The position numbers and the translations under genes were made by a program. A stretch of 64,000 bases of DNA, taken from NCBI RefSeq assembly GCF_005222675.1, contig NZ_STGE01000009.1, forward strand, positions 186,001 to 250,000, in the 5' to 3' direction. This DNA comes from Mycolicibacterium sp. CR10 (GTDB taxonomy: Bacteria; Actinomycetota; Actinomycetes; Mycobacteriales; Mycobacteriaceae). Below the pieces are notes generated by a model. It saw only the letters and a program-made list of their open reading frames with translations, was not told the origin of the DNA and did not search any database. Positions 8,989 to 17,248 of this stretch are shown one piece after another (position 1 is the first letter of the stretch; every line of letters begins with the position of its first letter).

Positions 8989-10152
8989 CTACGGAGACGG
9001 CCGGATCACCGCGATCGCGTCGACTCCGTCCTTGATCGAAATCCGGCGGGTGCTCTCCTCCAACACCAACGTCCCCGCCAACTCGGTGTACGCGCCCGTT
9101 TTCGGCAGGATCAGGGCGCGCTGACCCGGCGCGACATCGGCGGTCTGCAGCGCCGAGGTCGGCGGGGTGATCTGCTCGATGCGGTCGGGGGCCAGCTGCC
9201 ACACCAGCGGCGCGTACGTCTCGGGACGGTCGCACCGCCAGGTGGCCAGACTCAGCCTCGGCGGTCCCGTCGCGGGCCACCACAGCTTCGGCACCCTCGA
9301 CCCGGTGCCTGCGTCAGGGCCCGCGACATCGAACTGCTGCTGTGTGCCTGCCGCGTCGGACATCACCAGCGCGGCAGTTCCGCACTGTTTGTCGGTGGCG
9401 CGGTACAGCGCGTACGCCAGAGACGCCCCGTCCGGGCTCAGGCGCGCCACCGACACCGGACTGTTCGCGTCGGCCTGGCCGAGCGGGGTCGGTGCCCCCG
9501 GTCCCCGGATTGCGTACAGGGTGTCCGGTCCTCCGAACGGTGACGGGGGAGCTTCCACCCGGGCGATCACCGAGGTGCCGCCGCGCGCGACGATCAACCG
9601 CGGTGCACCCGGGGTGCCCCCGGCCACCGGCGGAAGGTCGACGGTCTGCTGGAGCGTGGGTTGCGCGTTCGGGTCCCCCAGATCGAGCTGCATCAGCCGG
9701 TTCGGCTGCTCCCACCACACGATCGTGCTGCCACCGCCGGTTCCGAGAACGGGACCGACGGGCACCGCCCGGGTGGCCGCGTCACCGCTCGCGACGTCCA
9801 GGGTGGCGACCTGGTTGTCGGTGTCGCGCGCGAACACGAACCGGCCGTCCTCCGTCGTGAGGAGGTCGTTGGACGGGTCGAAGGTCCCCGGCGCCGTCGC
9901 GATCACGCTGGTTCCGTCGACGAGCCCGATCTCGTCGGCCGCCCGGTAGGCGAGCAGCGGGCCGGTCGGCGTGGGCGGCTTCGTGGTCGGGTCGAACGGT
10001 GATTTCGAGGTGGTGGCCGACGTCCTGGACGACGAAGTGGAACCGGGTGCCGACTCCAGGCCGGTGCAAGCGGCCAGGAGGGTCACCAGCAATGCCAGTG
10101 CGACCAGGGTGAGGGGGGCGTGGGGTGTCTTCGGTCTCTGCAGAATATTCAT
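8989..10152 (-). CDS. Lipoprotein with propeller-like repeats
   Basis: Exported lipoprotein of 387 residues. From the ATG at 10152 (GGTGGAG just upstream) the signal peptide ends in the lipobox LLAAC, with Cys at about residue 29. A Ser/Thr-rich linker follows, then a soluble domain with repeated LxYAL.., YAIRGPG and [18 protein letters not shown] segments resembling PD40/WD beta-propeller blades. It probably sits on the outer face of the cytoplasmic membrane. No enzyme residues are recognised; the pattern is LpqB-like only in a general sense. It is upstream of selO and may be co-transcribed with it. Confidence 0.78.
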   Translation of the reverse strand: MNILQRPKTPHAPLTLVALALLVTLLAACTGLESAPGSTSSSRTSATTSKSPFDPTTKPPTPTGPLLAYRAADEIGLVDGTSVIATAPGTFDPSNDLLTTEDGRFVFARDTDNQVATLDVASGDAATRAVPVGPVLGTGGGSTIVWWEQPNRLMQLDLGDPNAQPTLQQTVDLPPVAGGTPGAPRLIVARGGTSVIARVEAPPSPFGGPDTLYAIRGPGAPTPLGQADANSPVSVARLSPDGASLAYALYRATDKQCGTAALVMSDAAGTQQQFDVAGPDAGTGSRVPKLWWPATGPPRLSLATWRCDRPETYAPLVWQLAPDRIEQITPPTSALQTADVAPGQRALILPKTGAYTELAGTLVLEESTRRISIKDGVDAIAVIRPSP

Positions 10153-10342
10153 TGGGTCTCCACCCCATGAAAGCTCAATGCCGACTGTGATGTGGCTCGG
10201 GGTCGTCCGCACCGAGCCCCGCAATCATCGGGTCGGTATGGTGATTTCCCTCGGGTGGCGGGGGATGAGGGCCGAATAACCTCGTGATGACGGATGTCGG
10301 CCGGCCGCCGGGACAAATCGACGTCAGATGTGGAGCAACGCT
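10153..10342. promoter_or_regulatory. Divergent intergenic region, lipoprotein / MTHFR
   Basis: 190 bp between two divergent starts, so promoters for both genes must lie here. It contains a short inverted repeat, GGCTCGG (10194-10200) with CCGAGCC (10212-10218), and a -10-like TAACCT at 10277-10282 oriented towards the MTHFR gene. No reliable -35 was found. Confidence 0.35.
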
Positions 10343-11236
10343 GTGAGCCTGAACACCATCGCTCTGGAACTGGTGCCGCCGAACGTCGAGCGCGGCCGCG
10401 AACAGGCGCTCGAAGACGCCGAGAAGGTGCTGCGCTGCTCCGCGGAGGCGGGTCTGGCGGGCCGCGTTCGCCACGTGATGATCCCCGGGATGATCGAAGA
10501 AGACGGCGACCGTCCCATCGAGATGAAGCCCAAGCTCGACGTCCTGGAATTCTGGTCGATGATCAAGCCCGAGCTGCCCGGCATCAACGGCCTGTGCACC
10601 CAGGTCACCGCCTTCATGGATGAGCCCACGCTGCGCACCCGGCTGACCGAACTCGGCGCCAGCGGATTCGACGGGATCGCCTTCGTCGGGGTACCGCGGA
10701 CCCTCAGCGACGGCGAGGGCTCCGGCGTCGCGCCGACGGACGCACTGTCGCTTTTCGACACCGTCATCGACAACCGCGGCGTGATCCTGATCCCCACCAG
10801 GGAAGGCGAGCACGGGCGCTTCGAGTTCAAGTGCAACCAGGGCGCCACCTACGGCATGACCCAGCTGCTGTACTCCGATGCCATCGTCGATTTCCTTACC
10901 GGCTTCGCGAAGACGACCGATCACCGGCCCGAGATCCTGCTGTCGTTCGGGTTCGTGCCCAAGATCGAGACCAAGGTCGGCCTGATCAACTGGCTGATCC
11001 AGGATCCCGGAAACGCGGCCGTCGCCGCCGAGCAGGAGTTCGTCAAGACGCTCGCAGGCAGTGAACCCATCGAGCGGCGCAAGCTGATGGTCGATCTGTA
11101 CAAGCGGGTGATCGACGGCGTCGGCGGGCTGGGCTTCCCGCTGAGCGTCCACTTCGAGGCGACCTACGGCGTCAACACCCCGGCGTTCCAGACCCTCGCC
11201 GACATGCTGGAGTACTGGTCGCCCGACCGGCCCTAG
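10343..11236 (+). CDS. Mycobacterial-type methylenetetrahydrofolate reductase
   Basis: 297-residue protein closely resembling M. tuberculosis Rv2172c from memory. Rv2172c is the type member of an MTHFR family distinct from classical FAD-containing MetF. The role is reduction of 5,10-methylene-THF to 5-methyl-THF for methionine synthesis in the cytosol. Recognisable blocks are TIALELVPPNVERG at the N-terminus, MKPKLDVLEFW, FVGVPRTLSDGEGSGVAPTD and a long C-terminal GLINWLIQDPGN block. The GTG at 10343 is chosen over an ATG at 10328 because GGAG at 10332-10335 fits and the conserved N-terminus begins there. A MetF-like (beta/alpha)8 fold is expected. Confidence 0.85.
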   Translation: MSLNTIALELVPPNVERGREQALEDAEKVLRCSAEAGLAGRVRHVMIPGMIEEDGDRPIEMKPKLDVLEFWSMIKPELPGINGLCTQVTAFMDEPTLRTRLTELGASGFDGIAFVGVPRTLSDGEGSGVAPTDALSLFDTVIDNRGVILIPTREGEHGRFEFKCNQGATYGMTQLLYSDAIVDFLTGFAKTTDHRPEILLSFGFVPKIETKVGLINWLIQDPGNAAVAAEQEFVKTLAGSEPIERRKLMVDLYKRVIDGVGGLGFPLSVHFEATYGVNTPAFQTLADMLEYWSPDRP

Positions 11237-11248
11237 ACCGTCCGATCG

Positions 11249-11611
11249 TCACCCCCAGAACGCGAGCACCGGGGTGGCGATGCAGAGCACCAGCATCCCG
11301 GTCGCGTTGACGAACAGGTTGCGGCCGAAGTCGCGGGCCGCGACGTGCATGCCGATGGCGAGCACGAAATACAGGATCAGCGCGGCGCACGTCACCGCCG
11401 CCAGGTACGGAACCCACAGTCCGGCGACCAGACCGGCGGCCGCGGCGAACTTGATCAGCGGCATCAGCCACCACAGCCGCCGCGGCCAGCGGACCGCCTC
11501 GAAGCACTCGGCGATGAACGGGACCGGCTTCACGCACAGCAGACCGTCGCCGAATTGAAGGACGGCGAGGACGAGCACGGGCCACACTGGGTCGGGAGTC
11601 ATGAACGTCAT
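11249..11611 (-). CDS. DoxX-like small membrane protein
   Basis: 120-residue integral membrane protein with four predicted helices (WPVLVLAVLQFGDGLLC, LWWLMPLIKFAAAAGLVAGLW, YLAAVTCAALILYFVLAIG, LFVNATGMLVLCIATPVLAFWG). The layout matches DoxX/DoxX-like proteins. ATG starts at 11611 and 11602 are both possible. The longer open frame upstream has no hydrophobic character. It converges on the MTHFR gene with 12 bp between stop codons. The family includes redox-linked components; no catalytic residue is evident. Confidence 0.75.
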   Translation of the reverse strand: MTFMTPDPVWPVLVLAVLQFGDGLLCVKPVPFIAECFEAVRWPRRLWWLMPLIKFAAAAGLVAGLWVPYLAAVTCAALILYFVLAIGMHVAARDFGRNLFVNATGMLVLCIATPVLAFWG

Positions 11612-11753
11612 GACAGGTAGACGAGACAGCCGACGAGAGTGTGACGGGTGCTGGGCTGCGGCCGGCACCTGGCTGCGGTACAACTCCGAGGATGGAGTAC
11701 GCGATGACCTTCGCGCGGGGTCCGGGTCTGTACCGGGTATGAAGGCCTCCAAC

Positions 11754-12209
11754 ATGAGCACGGTGGTTGCCCGGGCCGGTGCACTTCTGGCCGTGGGTTC
11801 GGCGGTGCTGCACGGTGCGGCACTCGGTCAGGCGGGCCCCTGGGTCGCGGTCGTCACGGTGGTGATGCTCGTCGGGTGCCTGTACTGCGCGTACGAACTG
11901 TGGATCCACGACACCGTCCGCAGCTGGGTGCTGGTCGCGGTGATGAACCTGGTGATGGTCGGCGTGCACCTGCCGATGACCGGCGGCCACAGCCACGGCG
12001 CAGGCTCGCCCCTGGCGTCCACCGCCGGGCCGACACCGATGCAGCTGGCCACCGGTGTCGCGATCGTCGAGGTGCTGCTGGCCGCGACGGTGCTGTTCGT
12101 CCGCACCCGCACGCTCGGGTCCGCCGCCGCGTGCCAGAGTGGAATCCATGACGCAGGCACCGGTCGGCCGGCTGGGCGCGACCTCGATCGACTGCCCGAA
12201 CCCAACTGA
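11754..12209 (+). CDS. Four-helix hypothetical membrane protein
   Basis: 151-residue polytopic protein: helices at about residues 8-26, 32-52, 58-78 and 104-124 (MQLATGVAIVEVLLAATVLFV). A His/Gly-rich loop (MTGGHSHGAG) sits after helix 3 and could bind metal (inference). ATG 11754 has GAAGG at 11741-11745; ATG 11739 in the same frame is an alternative. Its last 62 bases overlap the next gene in another frame, so one of the two ends or starts may be misplaced. Not recognised as a characterised family. Confidence 0.62.
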   Translation: MSTVVARAGALLAVGSAVLHGAALGQAGPWVAVVTVVMLVGCLYCAYELWIHDTVRSWVLVAVMNLVMVGVHLPMTGGHSHGAGSPLASTAGPTPMQLATGVAIVEVLLAATVLFVRTRTLGSAAACQSGIHDAGTGRPAGRDLDRLPEPN

Positions 12210-12531
12210 GCTGGCGGACTTTTACTCCGGACTTCTCGGGATGCGGCGCGTGGTGGAAGCCCCCGATGGCGGGGTCATCGCCATCACCGACGGCGCCCAC
12301 ATCCTGGCGCTGATGCGCGTCGACGACTACGTCCCGCCGACGTGGCCAGGTCCCGGCCAACACCAGCAGATGCACCTCGATGTGTCCGTGACCGACCTCG
12401 ACGCCGCCGTCGCCGGTGCTGAACGGCTGGGTGCGCGCCAGGCCGGGCATCAGGCGCAGCCCGCGCTGTGGCGGGTAATGCTCGATCCGGCCGGACACCC
12501 CTTCTGCCTGACCACGGTCGGAGCGGACTGA
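12148..12531 (+). CDS. VOC/glyoxalase-fold protein
   Basis: 127-residue vicinal-oxygen-chelate domain protein. The beta-alpha-beta-beta-beta pattern starts LGATSIDCPNPTELADFYSGLLGM and ends with HPFCLTT. In the first half the usual metal His is replaced by D/C context; GQHQQMHLDV and a late Glu-poor strand make an enzymatic metal site incomplete. It may be a binding protein or an inactive glyoxalase/dioxygenase relative. The ATG at 12148 falls inside the 3' end of the preceding membrane-protein gene. It is followed by hrpA after 25 bp. Confidence 0.8.
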   Translation: MTQAPVGRLGATSIDCPNPTELADFYSGLLGMRRVVEAPDGGVIAITDGAHILALMRVDDYVPPTWPGPGQHQQMHLDVSVTDLDAAVAGAERLGARQAGHQAQPALWRVMLDPAGHPFCLTTVGAD

Positions 12532-12556
12532 CCGATCGCCGCCTATCGTTTCCGGA

Positions 12557-15500
12557 GTGTCTGAATCGTCCAACGCCGACGTTCGCGCGCTCCGCGCACG
12601 CCTCGACGGGCTGACGTTCCGCGACGCCGCCCGCCTGGGCCGCAAACTCAAGCAGCTCCGGACGCCTGACCCTGGACAGCTCGACCGCCTGACCCAACAG
12701 TTCGTGACCGCCGAAGCACTCGTGGCGACGCGGGTCGCCGCTGTCCCGACCATCACCTACCCGGACCTGCCCGTCAGCGACCGGCGCGACGACCTGGCCA
12801 AGGCCATCGCCGAGAACCAGGTGGTCGTGGTCGCCGGCGCGACCGGCTCCGGCAAGACCACGCAGCTTCCCAAGATCTGCCTCGACCTCGGCCGCGGAAT
12901 CCGCGGCACCATCGGCCACACCCAGCCGCGGCGACTGGCAGCGCGCACCGTCGCGCAGCGCATCGCCGACGAGCTCGCCACTCCTCTGGGCGAGGCCGTG
13001 GGCTACGCGGTGCGCTTCACCGACCAGGTCAGCGACCGCACTCTGGTGAAGCTGATGACCGACGGCATCCTGCTCGCCGAGATCCAACGTGACCGTCGCC
13101 TGCTGCGCTACGACACCCTGATCCTCGACGAGGCCCACGAACGCAGCCTCAACATCGACTTCCTGCTGGGTTACCTCCGGGAACTGCTGCCACGACGGCC
13201 CGACCTCAAGGTCATCGTGACCTCGGCGACGATCGAGCCGGAGCGCTTCGCCGCGCACTTCGGCGGAGCCGAACATGGATCCAGCGGGGGTGCGCCGGTA
13301 GTCGAGGTGTCGGGGCGGACGTATCCGGTCGAAATCCGTTACCGCCCATTGGAGATCACCAGCGGAGCGGGTGACGACGACGACCCCGACGATCCCGACC
13401 ACGAGGTGGTGCGCACCGAGCTGCGCGACCCGACGGACTCGATCGTGGACGCCGTCACCGAGCTCGCCTCCGAGCCGCCCGGCGACGTGCTGGTGTTCCT
13501 GTCCGGCGAGCGCGAGATCCGGGACACGGCGGAGGCGCTGCGCGCGGCGTTCGACGACAACACCGACGTGCTGCCGCTGTACGCCCGGCTGCCGACCGCC
13601 GAGCAGCAGAAGGTGTTCCAGCCCAGCCGAACCCGACGCCGAGTCGTTCTGGCCACCAACGTCGCCGAGACGTCGTTGACCGTTCCTGGGATCCGCTACG
13701 TCGTCGATCCCGGAACTGCCCGCATCTCCCGCTACAGCCGCAGGACCAAGGTGCAGCGGCTGCCGATCGAGCCGATCTCGCAGGCCTCCGCCGCGCAGCG
13801 GGCCGGACGCTGCGGGCGGACCGCGCCGGGCGTGTGTATCCGGCTCTACTCCGAAGCCGACTTCGACGCCCGCCCGCGCTACACCGACCCCGAACTGCTG
13901 CGCACCAATCTCGCGGCGGTGATCCTGCAGATGGCCGCGCTCGACCTCGGCGAGGTCGAGGATTTTCCGTTCCTCGATCCGCCCGATGCGCGCAGCATCC
14001 GTGACGGCGTGACCCTGCTGCAGGAACTCGGTGCGTTCGATCGCGACGGCGGGCTGACCGACACCGGGCGCAGGCTGGCGCGGATTCCGGTCGACCCGCG
14101 ATTGGGCCGCATGTTGCTGCAGGCCGACGCCGAGGGATGCGTGCGTGAGGTCCTGGTCCTTGCCGCCGCGTTGTCGATCCCGGATCCGCGGGAGCGGCCC
14201 GCCGACCGGGAGGAGGCGGCAAAACAGAAGCACGCCCGGTTCGCCGACGAGCACTCGGATTTCATGTCCTACCTGAACCTGTGGCGATACCTAGGCGAGC
14301 AGCGAAAGGAACGCTCCGGCAGCTCATTTCGCCGGATGTGTCGCGACGAGTTCCTGCACTATCTGCGCATCCGCGAGTGGCAGGACCTGGTGGGTCAGTT
14401 GCGCGCCATCTGCCGGGATCTCGGCATCCGTGAGCAGGACGCTGCCGCGGAGGCCGCGAGCGTCCATGCAGCGCTGACCGCGGGCCTGCTGTCGCACATC
14501 GGGCTGCGAGAAGGCGACGGGCGCACCTACCAGGGCGCCCGCAACACGAAATTTGTCCTGTCGCCCGGTTCGGCGCTGACCCGGCGGCCGCCGCGCTGGG
14601 TCGTGGTCGCCGACCTCGTCGAGACCAGCAGGCTCTACGGCCGCACCGCGGCGCGCATCGAGCCCGAGACTGTGGAGCACGTCGCCGAACACCTGGTGCA
14701 GCGCGCCTATAGCGAGCCGCACTGGGATCCCAAGCGCGGCGCGGTGATGGCCTACGAGCGGGTGACCCTCTACGGGTTGCCCATCGTGGCGCGCCGCCGC
14801 ATCGACTACGGGCCAGTCGATCCCGAGGCGGCACGCGATCTGTTCATCCGACACGCGCTGGTGGACGGCGAGTGGGAGCCGCGGCACCACTTCTTCCGGG
14901 ACAACGCCCGGTTACGGGAGGAGCTCGCCGCGCTTGAGGAACGCGCCCGGCGACGTGACCTGCTTGTCGATGACGACGAGATCTACACCTTCTACGACAC
15001 GCGGATCCCGGCAGACGTGGTGTCTGCCCGGCACTTCGACGGGTGGTGGCGGAAACAGCGTCAACGCACGCCGGATCTGCTCACGTTGCGCCGAGCCGAC
15101 CTGATGCGCAGCGAGGAGGACGACGACCATCCCGACGCGTGGACAGCGGGGGACCTGACGCTGCCGCTGTCGTACCGGTTCGAGCCGGGTGCCTCCGATG
15201 ACGGTGTGACGGTGCATGTTCCGGTAGACGTGCTGGCGCGGCTCGGCGGCGACGAATTCGCCTGGCAGGTGCCCGCGCTACGGGAGGAACTGCTCACCGC
15301 GCTGATCAAATCGCTCCCGAAAGATCTGCGGCGCAACTTCGTGCCCGCTCCCGACACCGCGCGGGCGCTGCTCGGCGCGATCTCGGCCGAGGACAGCGGA
15401 TCCCTGCTGGACGCGGTGCAGCGCGAACTACGGCGCGCGACCGGAATCCTGGTCCCTGTCGAGGCATTCGACCTGGATAAGCTGCCACCTCACCTGCGGG

Positions 15501-16492
15501 TCACGTTCGCCGTCGAAGACGGGGACGGAACTGTGGTGGCGCGCGGCAAAAGTCTGGGGGAACTGCAGAGCCAACTGGCCGCGCCCGCGCGGCAGGCGGT
15601 GGCAGCCGCGGTGGCGGGCGGACTGGAGCGCACGGGTCTGAAGGACTGGCCCGACGATCTCGATGAACTGCCTCGCGTTGTGGAGAGCAGTAGATCGTCG
15701 GGACACGCCGTGCGCGGCTATCCGGCACTGGTAGACCGAGGCGTGGCGGTGGACATCCGGGTGTTCGCGACCGCCGCGGAACAGGAACACTCGGCAGGCT
15801 TCGGAAGTCGCCGACTATTGCGCCTGGCAGGGCCGTCGATCTCCAGACCCGTGGAGCGGTCGCTGGATCCGCGGACCAAGTTGGTCCTGGGCAACAACCC
15901 GGACGGCTCGCTGGCGGCGCTACTGGACGACTGCGCGGATGCGGCGGTCCAGCTGCTCGTTGCGGAGCCGGTGTGGACCAGGAACGAATTCGTCTTGGCA
16001 CGAGCACGATTGGCCGACTCATTGGTCTCGGGCACGCAGGATGTGGTGCGCCGGGTCGCGAAGGTGCTGGCCGCACTGCACGAGGCGCAGCTGGCGCTGC
16101 CCGATGCCCCGACGCCGGCTCAGCAGGATGCGGTCGCCGACATCCGCGCCCAATTGGCGCGGCTGATGCCGGCCGGTTTCGTCGCGGCCGCAGGCGTGGG
16201 CCGCCTCGGCGATCTGGCGCGCTACCTGACCGCGGTGACCCGCCGCCTCGAACGATTGCCGCAGGCGCTCAACGCCGACCGCGAGCGGATGGTGCGGGTG
16301 TCCGCGGTGCAGGACGCTTACGACGAACTCGTTGCAGCGCTGTCGCCGGCCCGCGCTGCCGCCGCAGATGTCCGCGACATCGCGTGGATGATCGAGGAAC
16401 TGAGGGTGAGCCTCTGGGCGCAGCAACTCGGCACCGCCCGCCCGGTCAGTGAACAGCGGATTATCCGCGCAATCGATGGGGTGCAGAGCTAA
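12557..16492 (+). CDS. hrpA: ATP-dependent RNA helicase HrpA (DEAH box)
   Basis: 1311-residue DEAH-box helicase, the usual length for bacterial HrpA. It unwinds RNA with ATP and has been linked to mRNA processing and rescue of stalled ribosomes. Walker A GATGSGKTT lies near residue 94, DEAH starts at residue 191, and SAT (motif III) follows in VTSATIEPERF. The QRAGRCGR motif VI lies near 415. Helicase-associated and OB-fold regions follow, then a long DUF3418-type C-terminus (LSYRFEPGASDDGVTVHVPV onwards). GTG start at 12557. The following TetR gene begins 14 bp after the stop. Confidence 0.95.
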   Translation: MSESSNADVRALRARLDGLTFRDAARLGRKLKQLRTPDPGQLDRLTQQFVTAEALVATRVAAVPTITYPDLPVSDRRDDLAKAIAENQVVVVAGATGSGKTTQLPKICLDLGRGIRGTIGHTQPRRLAARTVAQRIADELATPLGEAVGYAVRFTDQVSDRTLVKLMTDGILLAEIQRDRRLLRYDTLILDEAHERSLNIDFLLGYLRELLPRRPDLKVIVTSATIEPERFAAHFGGAEHGSSGGAPVVEVSGRTYPVEIRYRPLEITSGAGDDDDPDDPDHEVVRTELRDPTDSIVDAVTELASEPPGDVLVFLSGEREIRDTAEALRAAFDDNTDVLPLYARLPTAEQQKVFQPSRTRRRVVLATNVAETSLTVPGIRYVVDPGTARISRYSRRTKVQRLPIEPISQASAAQRAGRCGRTAPGVCIRLYSEADFDARPRYTDPELLRTNLAAVILQMAALDLGEVEDFPFLDPPDARSIRDGVTLLQELGAFDRDGGLTDTGRRLARIPVDPRLGRMLLQADAEGCVREVLVLAAALSIPDPRERPADREEAAKQKHARFADEHSDFMSYLNLWRYLGEQRKERSGSSFRRMCRDEFLHYLRIREWQDLVGQLRAICRDLGIREQDAAAEAASVHAALTAGLLSHIGLREGDGRTYQGARNTKFVLSPGSALTRRPPRWVVVADLVETSRLYGRTAARIEPETVEHVAEHLVQRAYSEPHWDPKRGAVMAYERVTLYGLPIVARRRIDYGPVDPEAARDLFIRHALVDGEWEPRHHFFRDNARLREELAALEERARRRDLLVDDDEIYTFYDTRIPADVVSARHFDGWWRKQRQRTPDLLTLRRADLMRSEEDDDHPDAWTAGDLTLPLSYRFEPGASDDGVTVHVPVDVLARLGGDEFAWQVPALREELLTALIKSLPKDLRRNFVPAPDTARALLGAISAEDSGSLLDAVQRELRRATGILVPVEAFDLDKLPPHLRVTFAVEDGDGTVVARGKSLGELQSQLAAPARQAVAAAVAGGLERTGLKDWPDDLDELPRVVESSRSSGHAVRGYPALVDRGVAVDIRVFATAAEQEHSAGFGSRRLLRLAGPSISRPVERSLDPRTKLVLGNNPDGSLAALLDDCADAAVQLLVAEPVWTRNEFVLARARLADSLVSGTQDVVRRVAKVLAALHEAQLALPDAPTPAQQDAVADIRAQLARLMPAGFVAAAGVGRLGDLARYLTAVTRRLERLPQALNADRERMVRVSAVQDAYDELVAALSPARAAAADVRDIAWMIEELRVSLWAQQLGTARPVSEQRIIRAIDGVQS

Positions 16493-16506
16493 AGTCGACT
16501 GCGGTC

Positions 16507-17088
16507 ATGCCTTACGGGGAGTTCGTTGACAGTGCGGTGCCGCCCGAGCTGCGGGAGCGCGTGCTGAGTGCGGCGCTTGACGAGCTGACCCGTTGGGGTG
16601 TGGAACGTTTCAGCGTGGAGGCGATGGCCACGGGCCACGGGATCGACGCGGACTCCGTGTACCGGTACTGGGGGAACACCCAGCGGCTTCTGCTGGACGT
16701 GATGTTCCACAAGAGCGACCAGACCGTCGTCACCCCGAACACGGGCTCGCTGCGCGGCGACCTGGAGGCCATGGCCCTGTCGGTGGCGGCCTACCTCAAT
16801 ACTGTGGTTGGCCGGAAACTGCTCCGCGTCATGATCGTGGACGACCGAGCCCTGCATTCGGACGACACCCGGACGATCTACTGGCGGCGCCGATACGAGA
16901 TCGTCCGGGCGATTCTCGACCGCGCGGCCGTGCGTGGAGAACTCCGGGAGGGTGTCGATCCACTGACCGGCGTGCAGATCCTGTTGGCGCCGCTGAATAT
17001 TCGCGTTCTGTACACCAACGAACCGCTGGACGACGCCTACTGCCTGAGGGTTGCCGAACTCGCATGGCACGCGTTGGCGCGCCACTAG
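16507..17088 (+). CDS. TetR/AcrR-family transcriptional regulator
   Basis: 193-residue one-component regulator. An N-terminal helix-turn-helix covers about residues 15-62: RERVLSAALDELTRWGVERFSVEAMA, then DADSVYRYWGNTQRLLLDV. The usual TxxxIA core is altered to VEAMATGHG, so the turn is somewhat divergent. A C-terminal ligand/dimer domain follows. It starts 14 bp after hrpA and may be co-transcribed by read-through. No target operator was identified nearby; its ligand is unknown. Confidence 0.85.
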   Translation: MPYGEFVDSAVPPELRERVLSAALDELTRWGVERFSVEAMATGHGIDADSVYRYWGNTQRLLLDVMFHKSDQTVVTPNTGSLRGDLEAMALSVAAYLNTVVGRKLLRVMIVDDRALHSDDTRTIYWRRRYEIVRAILDRAAVRGELREGVDPLTGVQILLAPLNIRVLYTNEPLDDAYCLRVAELAWHALARH

Positions 17089-17248
17089 CGGGATGGCGGC
17101 GATCTTCACCGCCTGGTGGTGTGTCTCGGGCATGTGAAGCGTGGAAGGCGCCGGTGAGGTGTGAGGGAACTGGGTGTGTCGAATCCAGCTTGCTGGAGGC
17201 AGATCGCGCAGCGGAAAATTTGTCGTACCCCTCTGCAAGGATGATGTT
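17089..17248. promoter_or_regulatory. Upstream region of the DUF222/HNH gene
   Basis: 160-bp gap holding a 12-bp palindrome CCAGCTTGCTGG (17185-17196) and an AT-richer stretch with TTGTCG at 17221-17226. AAGGAT at 17237-17242 serves as ribosome site for the next gene. No confident -10 element. Confidence 0.3.
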
